NCBI RefSeq assembly: GCF_000197735.1
Contig: NC_014550.1
Span: forward strand, 2,976,001 to 3,040,000
Source: Glutamicibacter arilaitensis Re117
GTDB taxonomy: Bacteria > Actinomycetota > Actinomycetes > Actinomycetales > Micrococcaceae
DNA: 64,000 bases
Reading direction: 5' to 3'
Shown here: positions 25,143-34,091 of the stretch, piece after piece
How positions within the stretch are numbered: the first letter of the stretch is position 1
How the letters are laid out: each line of letters begins with the position of its first letter
Program-made: the position numbers and the translations under genes
Notes under the pieces: generated by a model
The model's database searches: none
Seen by the model: the letters and a program-made list of their open reading frames with translations, nothing else
What the model was told of the DNA's origin: nothing

Positions 25143-26207
25143 GTGGAGAACCAAAGTCCTGCAACTGCTGCCCCGAGCCAGATCATCTCAACCGTGCACG
25201 GTCCTATCGGACATATCGAGTTGAATCGCGATGCGAAGCTCAATGCGTTGAATCTGGACATGCTCAATGAGCTGAGCCGGGTGCTGCGTGCCTGGGCCCA
25301 GGACTCCTCGATTTCTCTGGTATTGCTCACCGGCCGTGGACAGCGTGCCTTCTGCGCCGGCGGAGATATTGCAGACTTCCATGCGGCGATCACCACCGGC
25401 CGGCATCAAGATTTTGCCAACTTGCTGGCCACCGAGTTTGATCTGGATTATCTGATCTCCACCTACCCCAAGCCGTTGATCAGCTTGGCACATGGGATTA
25501 CCATGGGCGGCGGCATCGGCCTGGCCTCCCATGCACCGGTACGTCTGGTAACTGCGAATGCCGCGATGGGCATGCCCGAAGCGAAGATCGGCTACACCCC
25601 TGATGTGGGCGGGAGCCACCTGCTGGCCAGCGCACCGGGCCACTTCGGCGAATACTATGCCATGAGCGCGCAATCATTCACCGGAGCTGATGCGGTGTTG
25701 CTGGGCTTCGCCGATGTCGTGGTCACCGAGGGCTTCGCCGAGAATATCCTCGACGAGCTCGATGAGTTCGTGGGACTGAACGCCGGTGAAATCGCCGCGG
25801 CCATCGAGGTGATGCACGGTGCACCTGAGTCTTTCGCGTTGGAAATGGATCAGGGCTGGATCGATCACGCTTTCGGAGCCGTCACTCCGCAAGAAGTCTT
25901 CGATCGCCTTCAGCACATGGTTCACCCATCTGCTCAGCGCGCCGCCCAGCAGCTGGCAGCCAACTCCCCGACCAGTGTGGCCAGCGCGTTCTACAACGTG
26001 CGTGCAGCACGTGAAGAGCAGGATTTGCGTTCAGCATTAGACCGCGAGCTGCGGCTGGCCCGGTACTTGATGTACCGGCCGGATCTGGCTGAAGGCATCC
26101 GCGCCCAGGTCATAGACAAAGACCGCAACCCTACGTGGAGTCCAGCTTCCTTGGAAGAAGTGGATCACGCAGCATTGCGGTCATTAGCTGAAGGAACAGA
26201 AGACTAG
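25143..26207 (+). CDS. 3-Hydroxyisobutyryl-CoA hydrolase / enoyl-CoA hydratase family
   Basis: The 354-residue protein is of the long crotonase type: 'RAFCAGGDIADF' (oxyanion hole), 'HGITMGGGIGLASHAPVRLV' (second oxyanion loop), and 'MPEAKIGYTPDVGG' with the Glu and Asp expected for 3-hydroxyisobutyryl-CoA hydrolase (HIBCH). HIBCH cleaves the CoA ester in valine catabolism. The length (~350) fits HIBCH better than enoyl-CoA hydratase (~260). GTG 25143 follows an AAGAGG box. The stop overlaps by 4 nt the convergent remnant of the glutamate synthase-like gene. Confidence 0.85.
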   Translation: MENQSPATAAPSQIISTVHGPIGHIELNRDAKLNALNLDMLNELSRVLRAWAQDSSISLVLLTGRGQRAFCAGGDIADFHAAITTGRHQDFANLLATEFDLDYLISTYPKPLISLAHGITMGGGIGLASHAPVRLVTANAAMGMPEAKIGYTPDVGGSHLLASAPGHFGEYYAMSAQSFTGADAVLLGFADVVVTEGFAENILDELDEFVGLNAGEIAAAIEVMHGAPESFALEMDQGWIDHAFGAVTPQEVFDRLQHMVHPSAQRAAQQLAANSPTSVASAFYNVRAAREEQDLRSALDRELRLARYLMYRPDLAEGIRAQVIDKDRNPTWSPASLEEVDHAALRSLAEGTED

Positions 26208-26595
26208 CTTTCGGCTCCTGGCCGGCCTTCTGGGCGGGTGACATCTGCATGCACCGGGTGGACCTTCGCGGAATCCTTGGGTTCAATCCGCGGTGCGTCT
26301 ACGGCATCTTCTGGTTCGTGAACGGTTGCCGGGACGATTCCCACGCCCTTGGGAGTTTGGTATTCCAGCGCCGCATGCTCACCGAAGTGATCAGCATCCG
26401 CCTCATCCCAGTCTTCCTTCCACGAGATTGGCGTACCTTCAAGCAGTTCGCCGGGGCGCAACCACTGGAACAGCGAAGCGTAGGAACGGGTGGACTGCAG
26501 GTTCACTCGACGGCGCAGCATTTGGGTGTTCAGCTGCTCCGGGCTGGTCAACCCCATTGAGGCCATGATCTGTGCGCATTCGGTGACGGTTAAGC
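26204..26595 (-). pseudogene. FMN-type glutamate synthase-like gene, C-terminal fragment (IS-split)
   Basis: This fragment encodes the last ~130 residues of the gene whose front part is at 28045-29427. Its sequence 'LTVTECAQIMASMGLTSPEQ' directly continues 'HRVYNYHR' of the front part. The fragment starts in the 8-bp target duplication GGTTAAGC (26588-26595) next to the IS end. The open frame extends into the IS (GTG at 26623, 'VVTLLFLKSR'), so a short hybrid peptide could be made, but without the active site it should be inactive. Confidence 0.88.
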
Positions 26596-26670
26596 GGCTC
26601 TTCAGGAATAAGAGTGTAACCACCTGAAACCAACACCCCGATTCCCGGGCATGTCGCCGAGCACGAAAAA

Positions 26671-26729
26671 GTCGAGGTCTTCCAGAAGAATGGAAGTTAC
26701 TACACTAGCCATTTTCGAAAGACCTCGAC
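26671..26729 (+). promoter_or_regulatory. Inverted repeat covering the transposase start region (copy A)
   Basis: GTCGAGGTCTT (26671-26681) pairs with AAGACCTCGAC (26719-26729); the right arm ends one base before the TTG start at 26731. In transcripts entering from outside, the hairpin would cover the ribosome-binding region. A weak -10-like TACACT at 26701-26706 would give a transcript lacking the left arm. IS10 and IS50 limit translation of read-through transcripts this way; applying that model here is inference. Confidence 0.5.
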
Positions 26730-26730
26730 G

Positions 26731-28038
26731 TTGCTCAATCCTACCTTCACCGCACCAGACCTCACCACTTTCACCAATCTTGACGGCTTGGGACTGACCG
26801 CAATCGGGCAACACCTGAGCGCAGCGAAAGCCGAAATCCTCTGCCACGTCACCAACCCGATCCCTTGGTGCCAAACCTGCGGAGCAGCAGGCATTCCACG
26901 CGATACCGTCACCCGCCGCCTCGCCCACGAACCATTGGGCTGGCGTCCCACTGTCCTAGTCATCAAACACCGCCGCTACCGTTGCGCCAATTGCCAACGA
27001 GTCTGGCGTGAAGAGCTGTCCCAAGCAGTAGCGCCACGCCAGAAAATCAGCAGGACCGGGCTACGCTGGGCGCTGGTTGGACTGGTCTGCCACCACTTGT
27101 CAGTCTCCCGAATTGCCGAAGGCCTCGGCGTCACCTGGAATACCGCCAATGAGGCTGTGCTGGCTGAAGGTCAACGCTTACTGATTGATGATCCAACCCG
27201 CTTCGACGGGGTCAAAGTGCTGGGAGTCGATGAACATGTTTGGCGGCATACCCGAACCGGCGACAAATACGTCACCGTGATTGTGGACCTCACCGCGGTG
27301 CGTGACGGCACCGGTACCGCACGACTGATCGACATGGTCCCTGGAAGATCCAAAGCTGTATTCAAAACCTGGCTGGCTGATCAAGAAGAACAATGGAAAC
27401 AGGGCATTGAAGTCGTCGCAATGGACGGTTTCACCGGCTTCAAAACAGCTGCCGTCGAGGAGCTACCCCACGCGGTGGAGGTGTTGGATCCATTCCATGT
27501 AGTCAAACTAGGTTCCGAGGCGCTGGACCAGACCCGGCAACGGATTCAACGTGAGCAACATGGGCGTCGAGGACGCAAGGATGACCCGCTTTACAAGTGC
27601 AGGCGAACGCTGACCACGGGACTATCCTTGGCTACGGAAAAGCAGAAGACCAAGCTTGAAGACCTGTTCAAGGAGCCGGAGTATGAGCCGGTTCAATTGG
27701 TCTGGAGCGTGTATCAGAAGATGGTGGATGCCTACCGGCAACCGAAGCCCGAGGTCGGACGGTGGGCCTTGGAGCAACTGATCAACGAAGTTGGCACGAA
27801 GGTACCGAAAGGGTTGCCGGAGCTGAAAAAGCTCGGCGGCACCCTGCGCAGGAGGAAGACGGACATTCTCGCGTACTTTGATCATATTGGTAGTTCGAAT
27901 GGTCCTACCGAGGCTTTGAATGGCAGGTTGGAGCATCTGCGAGGTATCGCGTTGGGGTTCAAGAATCTGGCGCACTATATCGCCCGGTCGTTGTTGGAGA
28001 CCGGTGGGTTTAGACGGCGTTTACACCCTCAATCCTGA
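26731..28038 (+). CDS. ISL3 family transposase (copy A)
   Basis: The 435-residue transposase has an N-terminal zinc-finger-like domain ('CHVTNPIPWCQTCGAAG', 'HRRYRCANCQRVW'), then an HTH ('LSVSRIAEGLGVTWNTAN'), and a DDE catalytic domain ('VLGVDEHVWRH', 'VAMDGFTGFKTAAVE', 'GPTEALNGRLEHLRGIALGF'). The length is normal for ISL3 and the gene seems intact. The best start is TTG 26731; no good Shine-Dalgarno sequence precedes it. Its stop codon lies inside the right terminal repeat. The protein is identical to that of copy B. Confidence 0.95.
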   Translation: MLNPTFTAPDLTTFTNLDGLGLTAIGQHLSAAKAEILCHVTNPIPWCQTCGAAGIPRDTVTRRLAHEPLGWRPTVLVIKHRRYRCANCQRVWREELSQAVAPRQKISRTGLRWALVGLVCHHLSVSRIAEGLGVTWNTANEAVLAEGQRLLIDDPTRFDGVKVLGVDEHVWRHTRTGDKYVTVIVDLTAVRDGTGTARLIDMVPGRSKAVFKTWLADQEEQWKQGIEVVAMDGFTGFKTAAVEELPHAVEVLDPFHVVKLGSEALDQTRQRIQREQHGRRGRKDDPLYKCRRTLTTGLSLATEKQKTKLEDLFKEPEYEPVQLVWSVYQKMVDAYRQPKPEVGRWALEQLINEVGTKVPKGLPELKKLGGTLRRRKTDILAYFDHIGSSNGPTEALNGRLEHLRGIALGFKNLAHYIARSLLETGGFRRRLHPQS

Positions 28039-28044
28039 AGAGCC

Positions 28045-29427
28045 GGTTAAGCGGTGGTAGTTGTAGACGCGGTGGCCCTTATCTTCTACATCCAAGGCAC
28101 GCATCAGGCGCTTGTTCTGCGTGGCCACGCCCACTGGGCAGTGGTTAGTATGGCACTGCTGGGCCTGAATGCAGCCGGTGGCCATCATCATCGAACGTGC
28201 CGAGAAGGTGAAGTCCGCACCCTGGATCAGACGTTTGATGATGTCAGATCCATTGGCTACCTTGCCTGCAGCGGCGAGGCGAATCTCATCGCGCAGCCCA
28301 GCACCAACCAGGGTGTTGTGCACCAGCATCAGCCCCTCGGTCAGCGGGGCACCGACATGGTCCTCGTATTCCAGCGGGGCGGCCCCAGTTCCGCCTTCAG
28401 CGCCATCGATGGTGATGAAGTCGATCAGGATGCCGGTATCCAGCATGCCCTTGCAAATGGCCATGACGTCGGTGCGTGAACCGACACAGAATTTGATGCC
28501 CACCGGCTTTCCACCGGAGAGCTCGCGAAGCTTCGCGACGAAATGCATCAATTCGCGCGGGGTGGAGAATTCGGCGTGGCTGGCTGGGGAAATGCAATCC
28601 ACGCCCATTGGCACATCGCGGGCCGCGGAAATTTCCTCGGTGACCTTGGCGGCTGGAAGCACGCCGCCCAAACCTGGCTTGGCACCCTGGGAGAGCTTGA
28701 TGGTGATGCCTTTGACGTTCTCATGTTTCGCCTTGGCGGCGAAGGTTTCAGGGTTGAAGCGGCCTTCCGCGGTACGGCAACCGAAGTAGCCTGAGCCGAT
28801 TTCCCAGAACAGGTCTGCACCGTATTCCAAGTGGTACTTGGTCAGCCCGCCCTCTCCAGTCTCATGGACGAACTCGCCCATCTGCGCGCCCTTGTTCATC
28901 GCAAGAACGGCGTTGGCAGAGAGCGAACCGAAACTCATCGAGGAGATGTTCATCAGTGAAATCTCATAGGGCTGGGTGCACTGGCTGGAACCGACACGGA
29001 CACGGTGCTGGGTCGTGGCCGGGGCAACCGGAGCTACCGAATGCAAGAGATACTCATGGCCGACTTCGTTGACGTTCAGCTCGGTACCGAAAGCCTTGTG
29101 GCTATCGGCGCCCTTAGCGCGTGCATAAATCAGCGAGCGGGTGTCGCGATTGAACGGACGGCCATCGGTATTGCGTTCAATGAAATACTGCTGGATCTCA
29201 GGACGGATGAATTCGAACAGATAGCGGGCATGGCCGACAATCGGGAAGTTGCGCAGGATCGCGTGCTTCTTCTGCAACAGATCGCGAATGCCCAGCAGCA
29301 CCAGCAAACCGGTGAGTACGACCAGGATCCACCACACCCATTCACCGGAGGTGCCGGCAAGGATCGAGGTCACCACGAAGCCACTGAATAGGACGGCCAG
29401 GAACAGAAGAACCACTATTCGCATCAT
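28045..29427 (-). pseudogene. FMN-type glutamate synthase-like gene, N-terminal fragment (IS-split)
   Basis: The first 461 codons encode two N-terminal membrane helices (residues ~4-22 and 30-48) and the glutamate synthase FMN domain: 'GEGGLTKYHLEYGADLFWEI', 'DGAEGGTGAAPLEYEDHVG', and an iron-sulfur Cys cluster 'CIQAQQCHTNHCPVG'. Stand-alone proteins of this form lack the glutaminase domain, and their true substrate is often unclear. The IS cuts at 'YNYHR' and adds a foreign tail ending 'SSGLRV'. Removing the IS and one duplication gives one 588-residue frame. The fragment keeps the FMN and Fe-S motifs but loses ~127 C-terminal residues. Confidence 0.88.
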
Positions 29428-29486
29428 GATGCGAGCCTAGTACTTGCCAGTTCACTTGTCAGGTTAATCACGCTTGCGCCGGTGGC

Positions 29487-31247
29487 TTAGCCTGGGAGAA
29501 TCCGGTCCGCTTCACGCACGGCCATGCGTGAGAACAAGGAATCCTCATCGCGCAGCAACGCTTGCGCCGCTCCGCGTTCAACGACCTTTCCTTCGTGCAT
29601 CACCAGGATTTCCTGCGCCTGTTCAAGGATCGACAGCCGGTGGCTGATCATCAGCACCGCCATCCCTTCCCTGCGTCGGGCAGCCACTGCTTGAAGGACC
29701 AGCTGTTCGCTGCGCGCATCCAGGGCACTGGTGGATTCATCAAGGATCAATACCGCGGGGTTGCGCAGCAGGGCTCGGGCTAGGGCCAGACGTTGGCGCT
29801 GACCTCCTGAAAGCCTGGTGAATCGATCTCCCAAGCGGGTCTGCAGACCTTGCTTCTGCTTGCGCAGCCACGCTCCGAGTCCCAGTTCTTCCAGGACTTC
29901 TTCCATCGCTTCATCGCTGATGCCTTCGGCGCCTAACAGGAGGTTCTCGCGCAGCGTGCCGCGGACCATTACTGCTTCTTGGGATACCAGGGATATTCGG
30001 CGGCGCAGTTCTTCCAGGCTCGCATCGACCAGCGGAACCTGCCAGAAGGTTGCGGTGCCAGAGGCTGGGACCGAGCGCACCAACGCCGCGGCAACCGATG
30101 ACTTGCCGGATCCGCTTTCGCCCACCAAGGCCAGCAAGGATCCTGGTTCTAGTTCAAAGCAGACGTCTTGGACCACCAGCTGGTTTCCATAGTTGACCTC
30201 AAGGTCAGCCACGCGCAGGGTTCCGCTGGTTGGCAGCGGGAGCGGGTTGGCCGATTCGCTCACCGGGTGCTTTTGGATCGCGGTGGCATATAGTCGGCGA
30301 GCGCTGGCCAATGAATCTTGCAACCCGAGGATGAAGCCATCCACCGCGCGCATCGCTTCATAGGAGGGGATCAATGCGCAGCAAAGAATGATCAAGGCAC
30401 CGAACTGCTGCGCGGTTCCAAGCAGGACAAAGAGCGCAATCAAGCTGCCCCAGAGCACCAGCTGCGTCAGTGCGGCCCGGATGGCGCTGAGCTTTCCGGT
30501 GGCCAGTCCGGCACTCCTGGCGTGCTGCAGGCTGTGCTGCATGTCTTCGATGACTGGTTTGCCGGCATTGAATCCGTGGATCACGTCGATGCCGCCCAAG
30601 ACATCGGCGAGCATCTGATTCTGGGTTCCCCGCGCCTTGGCTGCGTCCCTTGCGCTGCGGCGCAGCGTGCCAACGCCCAAGGCGGGAATGACCAAGCCAA
30701 TGAGCACATAGCCGGCGAGCATCACCACTGCCGGTTGAATCCCGAATACGGCCCATGTGCCCCAGGTTGCCAGGCCGCTGAGCACTACCGCGGCCACAGC
30801 CGGTGGCAGGGTGTGTGCGAAGAACACCTCCACCTTGTCAATGTCGCTGGTTGCCTTGGCAAGCATTCCGCCGGAGTTCTTGCTGTCGGCGGCAAAGGGC
30901 GCTTGGCGTTCGAAAGCCTCATACATGCGGTTGCGCAACCGTGCCAGGGAAAGGAACGCCACCCGATGTCCGATATATTGCTCCAAGTAGCGCACTACTC
31001 CCTTGAGCAGTCCAAGGAAGATAATCAGGGCCACCAGCACACCCCAGCTAAGGCCGGCTAGCAGTTCTGCCTGGTCCACCTGCAAGACCTTGAGAAGTCC
31101 TATGCCGGCAACCAGATAGATCCCCAAGGATGCGATGCGGGTGGCGCAGGCCAAGATGCAGGCCAGCAAGAGAGGCGGGAGCAGATCCTTGGTGCTGCCG
31201 ATCAGCCAGTTGACCGTTTTAAGGGTGGAAATTTTCTGCGTTGGCAT
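29487..31247 (-). CDS. ABC exporter, CydC-like fused permease/ATPase
   Basis: The 586-residue protein has an N-terminal six-helix membrane domain (residues ~20-310) with the CydC-like stretch 'SGGMLAKATSDIDKVEVFF', and a C-terminal ATPase domain: Walker A 'VGESGSGKSSVAAAL', signature 'LSGGQRQRLALARALL', Walker B 'AVLILDESTSALD'. CydDC exports cysteine or glutathione for periplasmic redox control and cytochrome bd assembly. Its start overlaps the previous stop (TAATG), so the two genes form a heterodimer unit. cydAB is not in the window, so CydDC function is probable rather than certain. Confidence 0.78.
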   Translation of the reverse strand: MPTQKISTLKTVNWLIGSTKDLLPPLLLACILACATRIASLGIYLVAGIGLLKVLQVDQAELLAGLSWGVLVALIIFLGLLKGVVRYLEQYIGHRVAFLSLARLRNRMYEAFERQAPFAADSKNSGGMLAKATSDIDKVEVFFAHTLPPAVAAVVLSGLATWGTWAVFGIQPAVVMLAGYVLIGLVIPALGVGTLRRSARDAAKARGTQNQMLADVLGGIDVIHGFNAGKPVIEDMQHSLQHARSAGLATGKLSAIRAALTQLVLWGSLIALFVLLGTAQQFGALIILCCALIPSYEAMRAVDGFILGLQDSLASARRLYATAIQKHPVSESANPLPLPTSGTLRVADLEVNYGNQLVVQDVCFELEPGSLLALVGESGSGKSSVAAALVRSVPASGTATFWQVPLVDASLEELRRRISLVSQEAVMVRGTLRENLLLGAEGISDEAMEEVLEELGLGAWLRKQKQGLQTRLGDRFTRLSGGQRQRLALARALLRNPAVLILDESTSALDARSEQLVLQAVAARRREGMAVLMISHRLSILEQAQEILVMHEGKVVERGAAQALLRDEDSLFSRMAVREADRILPG

Positions 31248-32986
31248 TAGTTCTCCTCCCCTGGCTGTGCCGGGCTGCTGGTGTGCAGCGCAGCAGTGCG
31301 CTGGCGAAATCCATCCATGGCTTCTTTCAGATAGCCCTCGGCAGCCAAAAGTTCTTCTCGGTCTCCAGCCTGGATCAGCTGCCCCTGATCCATGACCAGC
31401 ACGTAGTCATAGTCCGCCAGCAGCCCCAGCCGGTGGGTGACAGTGATGACCGTGGTGCTGCGGTTGACCGCACGCAAGGTTTGGAGCACTTCCTCTTCGG
31501 TCTGCACGTCCAAGGCGCTGGTGGGCTCATCGAGCAGCAGGATTGGACGCTGCGCCAGCAGGGCCCGGGCCAGGGAGATGCGTTGGGCTTGGCCGCCAGA
31601 TAGGCGGGCCCCGCTTTCGCCCAGGCGTTCATCCAATCCCCCGGGCTGTTGTGCCAGCCAGGATCCCATGCCGACTTCCTGCAGCGCTTCGATGAGGTCT
31701 TCATCGCTAGCCTTGGGCGCACCCAGCAAGAGGTTCTCACGCAGGCTCAGCCCGAAGAGAGTTGCCTTCTGCTCCACTACGGCTGTATTGGCCTTCAAGG
31801 TTGCAGAACCCATGGCTTGGCGCGCATCGCGGATGCTACCGCCTGTGGCTTCGAGCTGTCCTTGCAGCACACGCAGCAACGTGGTCTTGCCGCTTCCCGA
31901 GGGGCCGATAATGGCTGTGCGCGAACCTGCGGGGAAATGCCAGGTGACCCCGGATAGCGCATGGTGTTCGTTGTCGTAGCTGGCGCTGACCTTGTCCAGG
32001 ATCAAGTCGCGGTGGCGCAAGTCCACGTGCAGCGGGTTGGCCATGGAGCGGTGCATCGGAATTTCGGCGATTTCTGCCAATTTCTTCTCGGCGGCCTTGC
32101 CGGTCATCCCGATGTAGAAGAAGCTGCCGACATAGTTCACCGGGGCGAGCATCAAGAAGCTCAGAATCACCAGGGACATCGCCGCGCCAGGGGTGATGGC
32201 TCCGGTGCCGGCTCGCCACCAGGCCAGCAGAGCGGCGCTGGAAAGCAGCAACACCGCGAAACTGGAATCGATGACCAGCAGGATCAGTTGATTGCGGGCC
32301 AGCAGCTTCATCACTTGCTGGCGTACTCTTTCGGTTGCTTGCCTGATGCGCTTGCCCATCCACTGGCTGCCGCCGTTGAGCTTGAGCATGCCCAATGAGC
32401 GCAGCGCATCAAGGAAGGTCGCCGACAAGATGCCTTGCGCTCGACGGTACTCACCGTTGGAGGAGCCAAAGCGCTGTTGGAATCCGAGCACAATGACCGG
32501 TACCAGAGCGGTAGGGATCAGCATCAGAAGTGCACTGAGCGGATCAATGGCAAAGGCAATGAAGCACAGGATCAGCACCGGGGTGGCTACCGCGGAGACC
32601 GCTGGCCCAATGAAGCTGGACCGGTACTTCACAGAACGTTCCACCGAGTCCATGGCGGCGTGCACCAGCTCGCCTTCCCCGGCGTTGCGTACCGCCAGCG
32701 GACCGATGGAAAGATAGTGCTTGAGCAGCTTCGTGCGATGGTGCTCGGTGAGTTCTTGGGTGTGGTGCGAGATCACGACCGGGATCAAGAAAGTCGCGAC
32801 GGTAGTGATCAGCAGTTCGCCGAAGGCACTGAAATACCATGGGGCGCCCAACCGGCGTCCGGCCATCAGCTCATCGAGCCCCTCGCCGAGCACAATCACC
32901 AGACCGGCGGTTCCCGCCGCGGCAATCAGGCTCAGCGCTACCACGATGGCTGTTGAAGCCGAGAAAATTCCAAAGACCCTACGCAC
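31247..32986 (-). CDS. ABC exporter, CydD-like fused permease/ATPase
   Basis: The 579-residue partner has six N-terminal membrane helices and an ATPase domain: Walker A 'IGPSGSGKTTLLRVL', signature 'LSGGQAQRISLARALL', Walker B 'PILLLDEPTSALD'. The stretch 'TFLDALRSLGMLKLNGGSQ' resembles the CydD helix pattern. GTG 32986 is the only start near the family N-terminus; AGGAGG lies almost directly before it, an unusually short spacing. It is the first gene of the two-gene operon. The alternative is a general heterodimeric drug or lipid exporter. Confidence 0.76.
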   Translation of the reverse strand: MRRVFGIFSASTAIVVALSLIAAAGTAGLVIVLGEGLDELMAGRRLGAPWYFSAFGELLITTVATFLIPVVISHHTQELTEHHRTKLLKHYLSIGPLAVRNAGEGELVHAAMDSVERSVKYRSSFIGPAVSAVATPVLILCFIAFAIDPLSALLMLIPTALVPVIVLGFQQRFGSSNGEYRRAQGILSATFLDALRSLGMLKLNGGSQWMGKRIRQATERVRQQVMKLLARNQLILLVIDSSFAVLLLSSAALLAWWRAGTGAITPGAAMSLVILSFLMLAPVNYVGSFFYIGMTGKAAEKKLAEIAEIPMHRSMANPLHVDLRHRDLILDKVSASYDNEHHALSGVTWHFPAGSRTAIIGPSGSGKTTLLRVLQGQLEATGGSIRDARQAMGSATLKANTAVVEQKATLFGLSLRENLLLGAPKASDEDLIEALQEVGMGSWLAQQPGGLDERLGESGARLSGGQAQRISLARALLAQRPILLLDEPTSALDVQTEEEVLQTLRAVNRSTTVITVTHRLGLLADYDYVLVMDQGQLIQAGDREELLAAEGYLKEAMDGFRQRTAALHTSSPAQPGEEN

Positions 32987-33104
32987 CCTCCTATCCTAGG
33001 CCAGAGCCTCCGAACAGCCCCTAGCCATGGGCGCTTCGTGGCGCCGGCGCCCCGGATGCGTCACACATTGCCCGTGACGAGCCATATACGCGAAACTGGA
33101 GTGC

Positions 33105-34091
33105 ATGAGCACTCCGGAGCTAAAACAACGTCCACATTCTGTGACCCTGCGATTCCTGGCCGCACCGACCGACGTCGATGTCACCGGGATAGTTCCGGCA
33201 GGTAGCGTCCTGGAATGGGTTGATAAGGCCGCCTACGCTGCGGCGGTGGGATGGTCCTCCAGCTATTGCGTGACCGCCTACGTGGGGAACATCCACTTCG
33301 AAGACCCGATCCACTCCGGCGATCTGGTGGAGGTCACCGCTTCGGTGGTGTACACCGGAACGAGCTCCATGCACATCCACACCGAAGTCTCCTTCAGTGA
33401 TCCGCGCGAATTGCGCCCGGTGAAATCCAGCAGCTGCCTGGTGATCTTCGTGGCCGTCGGCGAAGACGGCAAGCCAACCCCGGTTCCACCCTTCACCCCG
33501 GGCACGGCCAAGGAAATCACCATGCGTGAGAACGCGCTGGCACGCATTGAAATCCGCGAGCAGATTGTCGCGTCCATGAATGACCAGGTATACACCGATG
33601 AGGGTACTGCCGAACGCGTGACCCTGCGCTTTCTAGCTGCTCCGACCGATGTGAACTGGGGTGGCAAGGTCCACGGCGGCATCGTGATGAAGTGGATCGA
33701 TGATGCCGCTGAACTTTGCGCGGCCCGCTACTGCCAGCAGGAAACCGTAGCGGTGTTTTCCGGCGGCGTGCGGTTCTACCGCCCATTGCTGATCGGCCAT
33801 CTGGTGGAGGTCGAAGCCCGCCTGGTGTACACCGGAAACAAGGGGATGCACGTTGCCGTGCATGTGCGTTCGGGCGATCCGAAAACCGGCGAGATGCAGC
33901 TGACGACATACTGCCTGACGGTGATGGTGACCCGCGATGAAACCGGTACCGCGGTTCCGGTCAAGCCGTGGATTCCGGTCAGCGAGGAAGACAAGCGCCT
34001 CTGGCAGCATGCCCGCGATCTGTTGGCCATCCGCGCCAACGCTCCCGGCGGCTATACCCCGATTCATATGGCCAAGGAGAGCGACAAGTGA
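33105..34091 (+). CDS. Double-hotdog acyl-CoA thioesterase
   Basis: The 328-residue protein has two homologous hotdog domains (residues ~10-150 and ~165-320), both beginning 'TLRFLAAPTDV'. The second has the standard YciA/ACOT active segment 'NWGGKVHGGIVMKWIDDAA'. The first has 'DVTGIVPAGSVLEWVDKAA', where the Asn and the HGG motif are altered. A two-domain chain would form an asymmetric pair. The enzyme should hydrolyse acyl-CoA in the cytoplasm. The stop overlaps the start of trpF (GTGA, 4 nt), so the genes are translationally coupled although their functions seem unrelated. Confidence 0.87.
   Translation: MSTPELKQRPHSVTLRFLAAPTDVDVTGIVPAGSVLEWVDKAAYAAAVGWSSSYCVTAYVGNIHFEDPIHSGDLVEVTASVVYTGTSSMHIHTEVSFSDPRELRPVKSSSCLVIFVAVGEDGKPTPVPPFTPGTAKEITMRENALARIEIREQIVASMNDQVYTDEGTAERVTLRFLAAPTDVNWGGKVHGGIVMKWIDDAAELCAARYCQQETVAVFSGGVRFYRPLLIGHLVEVEARLVYTGNKGMHVAVHVRSGDPKTGEMQLTTYCLTVMVTRDETGTAVPVKPWIPVSEEDKRLWQHARDLLAIRANAPGGYTPIHMAKESDK

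Larger units (their letters stand above)
26588..28052 (+). mobile_element. ISL3-family insertion sequence, copy A, with 8-bp target duplication
   Basis: The element spans 26596-28044 (1449 bp). It ends in inverted repeats: left GGCTCTTCAGGA, right TCCTGAAGAGCC, with partial identity continuing to ~24 bp ('GTGTAA'). It is flanked by the exact direct repeat GGTTAAGC at 26588-26595 and 28045-28052. Terminal GGCTCTTC and 8-bp duplications are usual for ISL3. It carries one transposase gene. All open frames are identical to copy B at 55138-56586, so transposition was recent. Confidence 0.96.
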
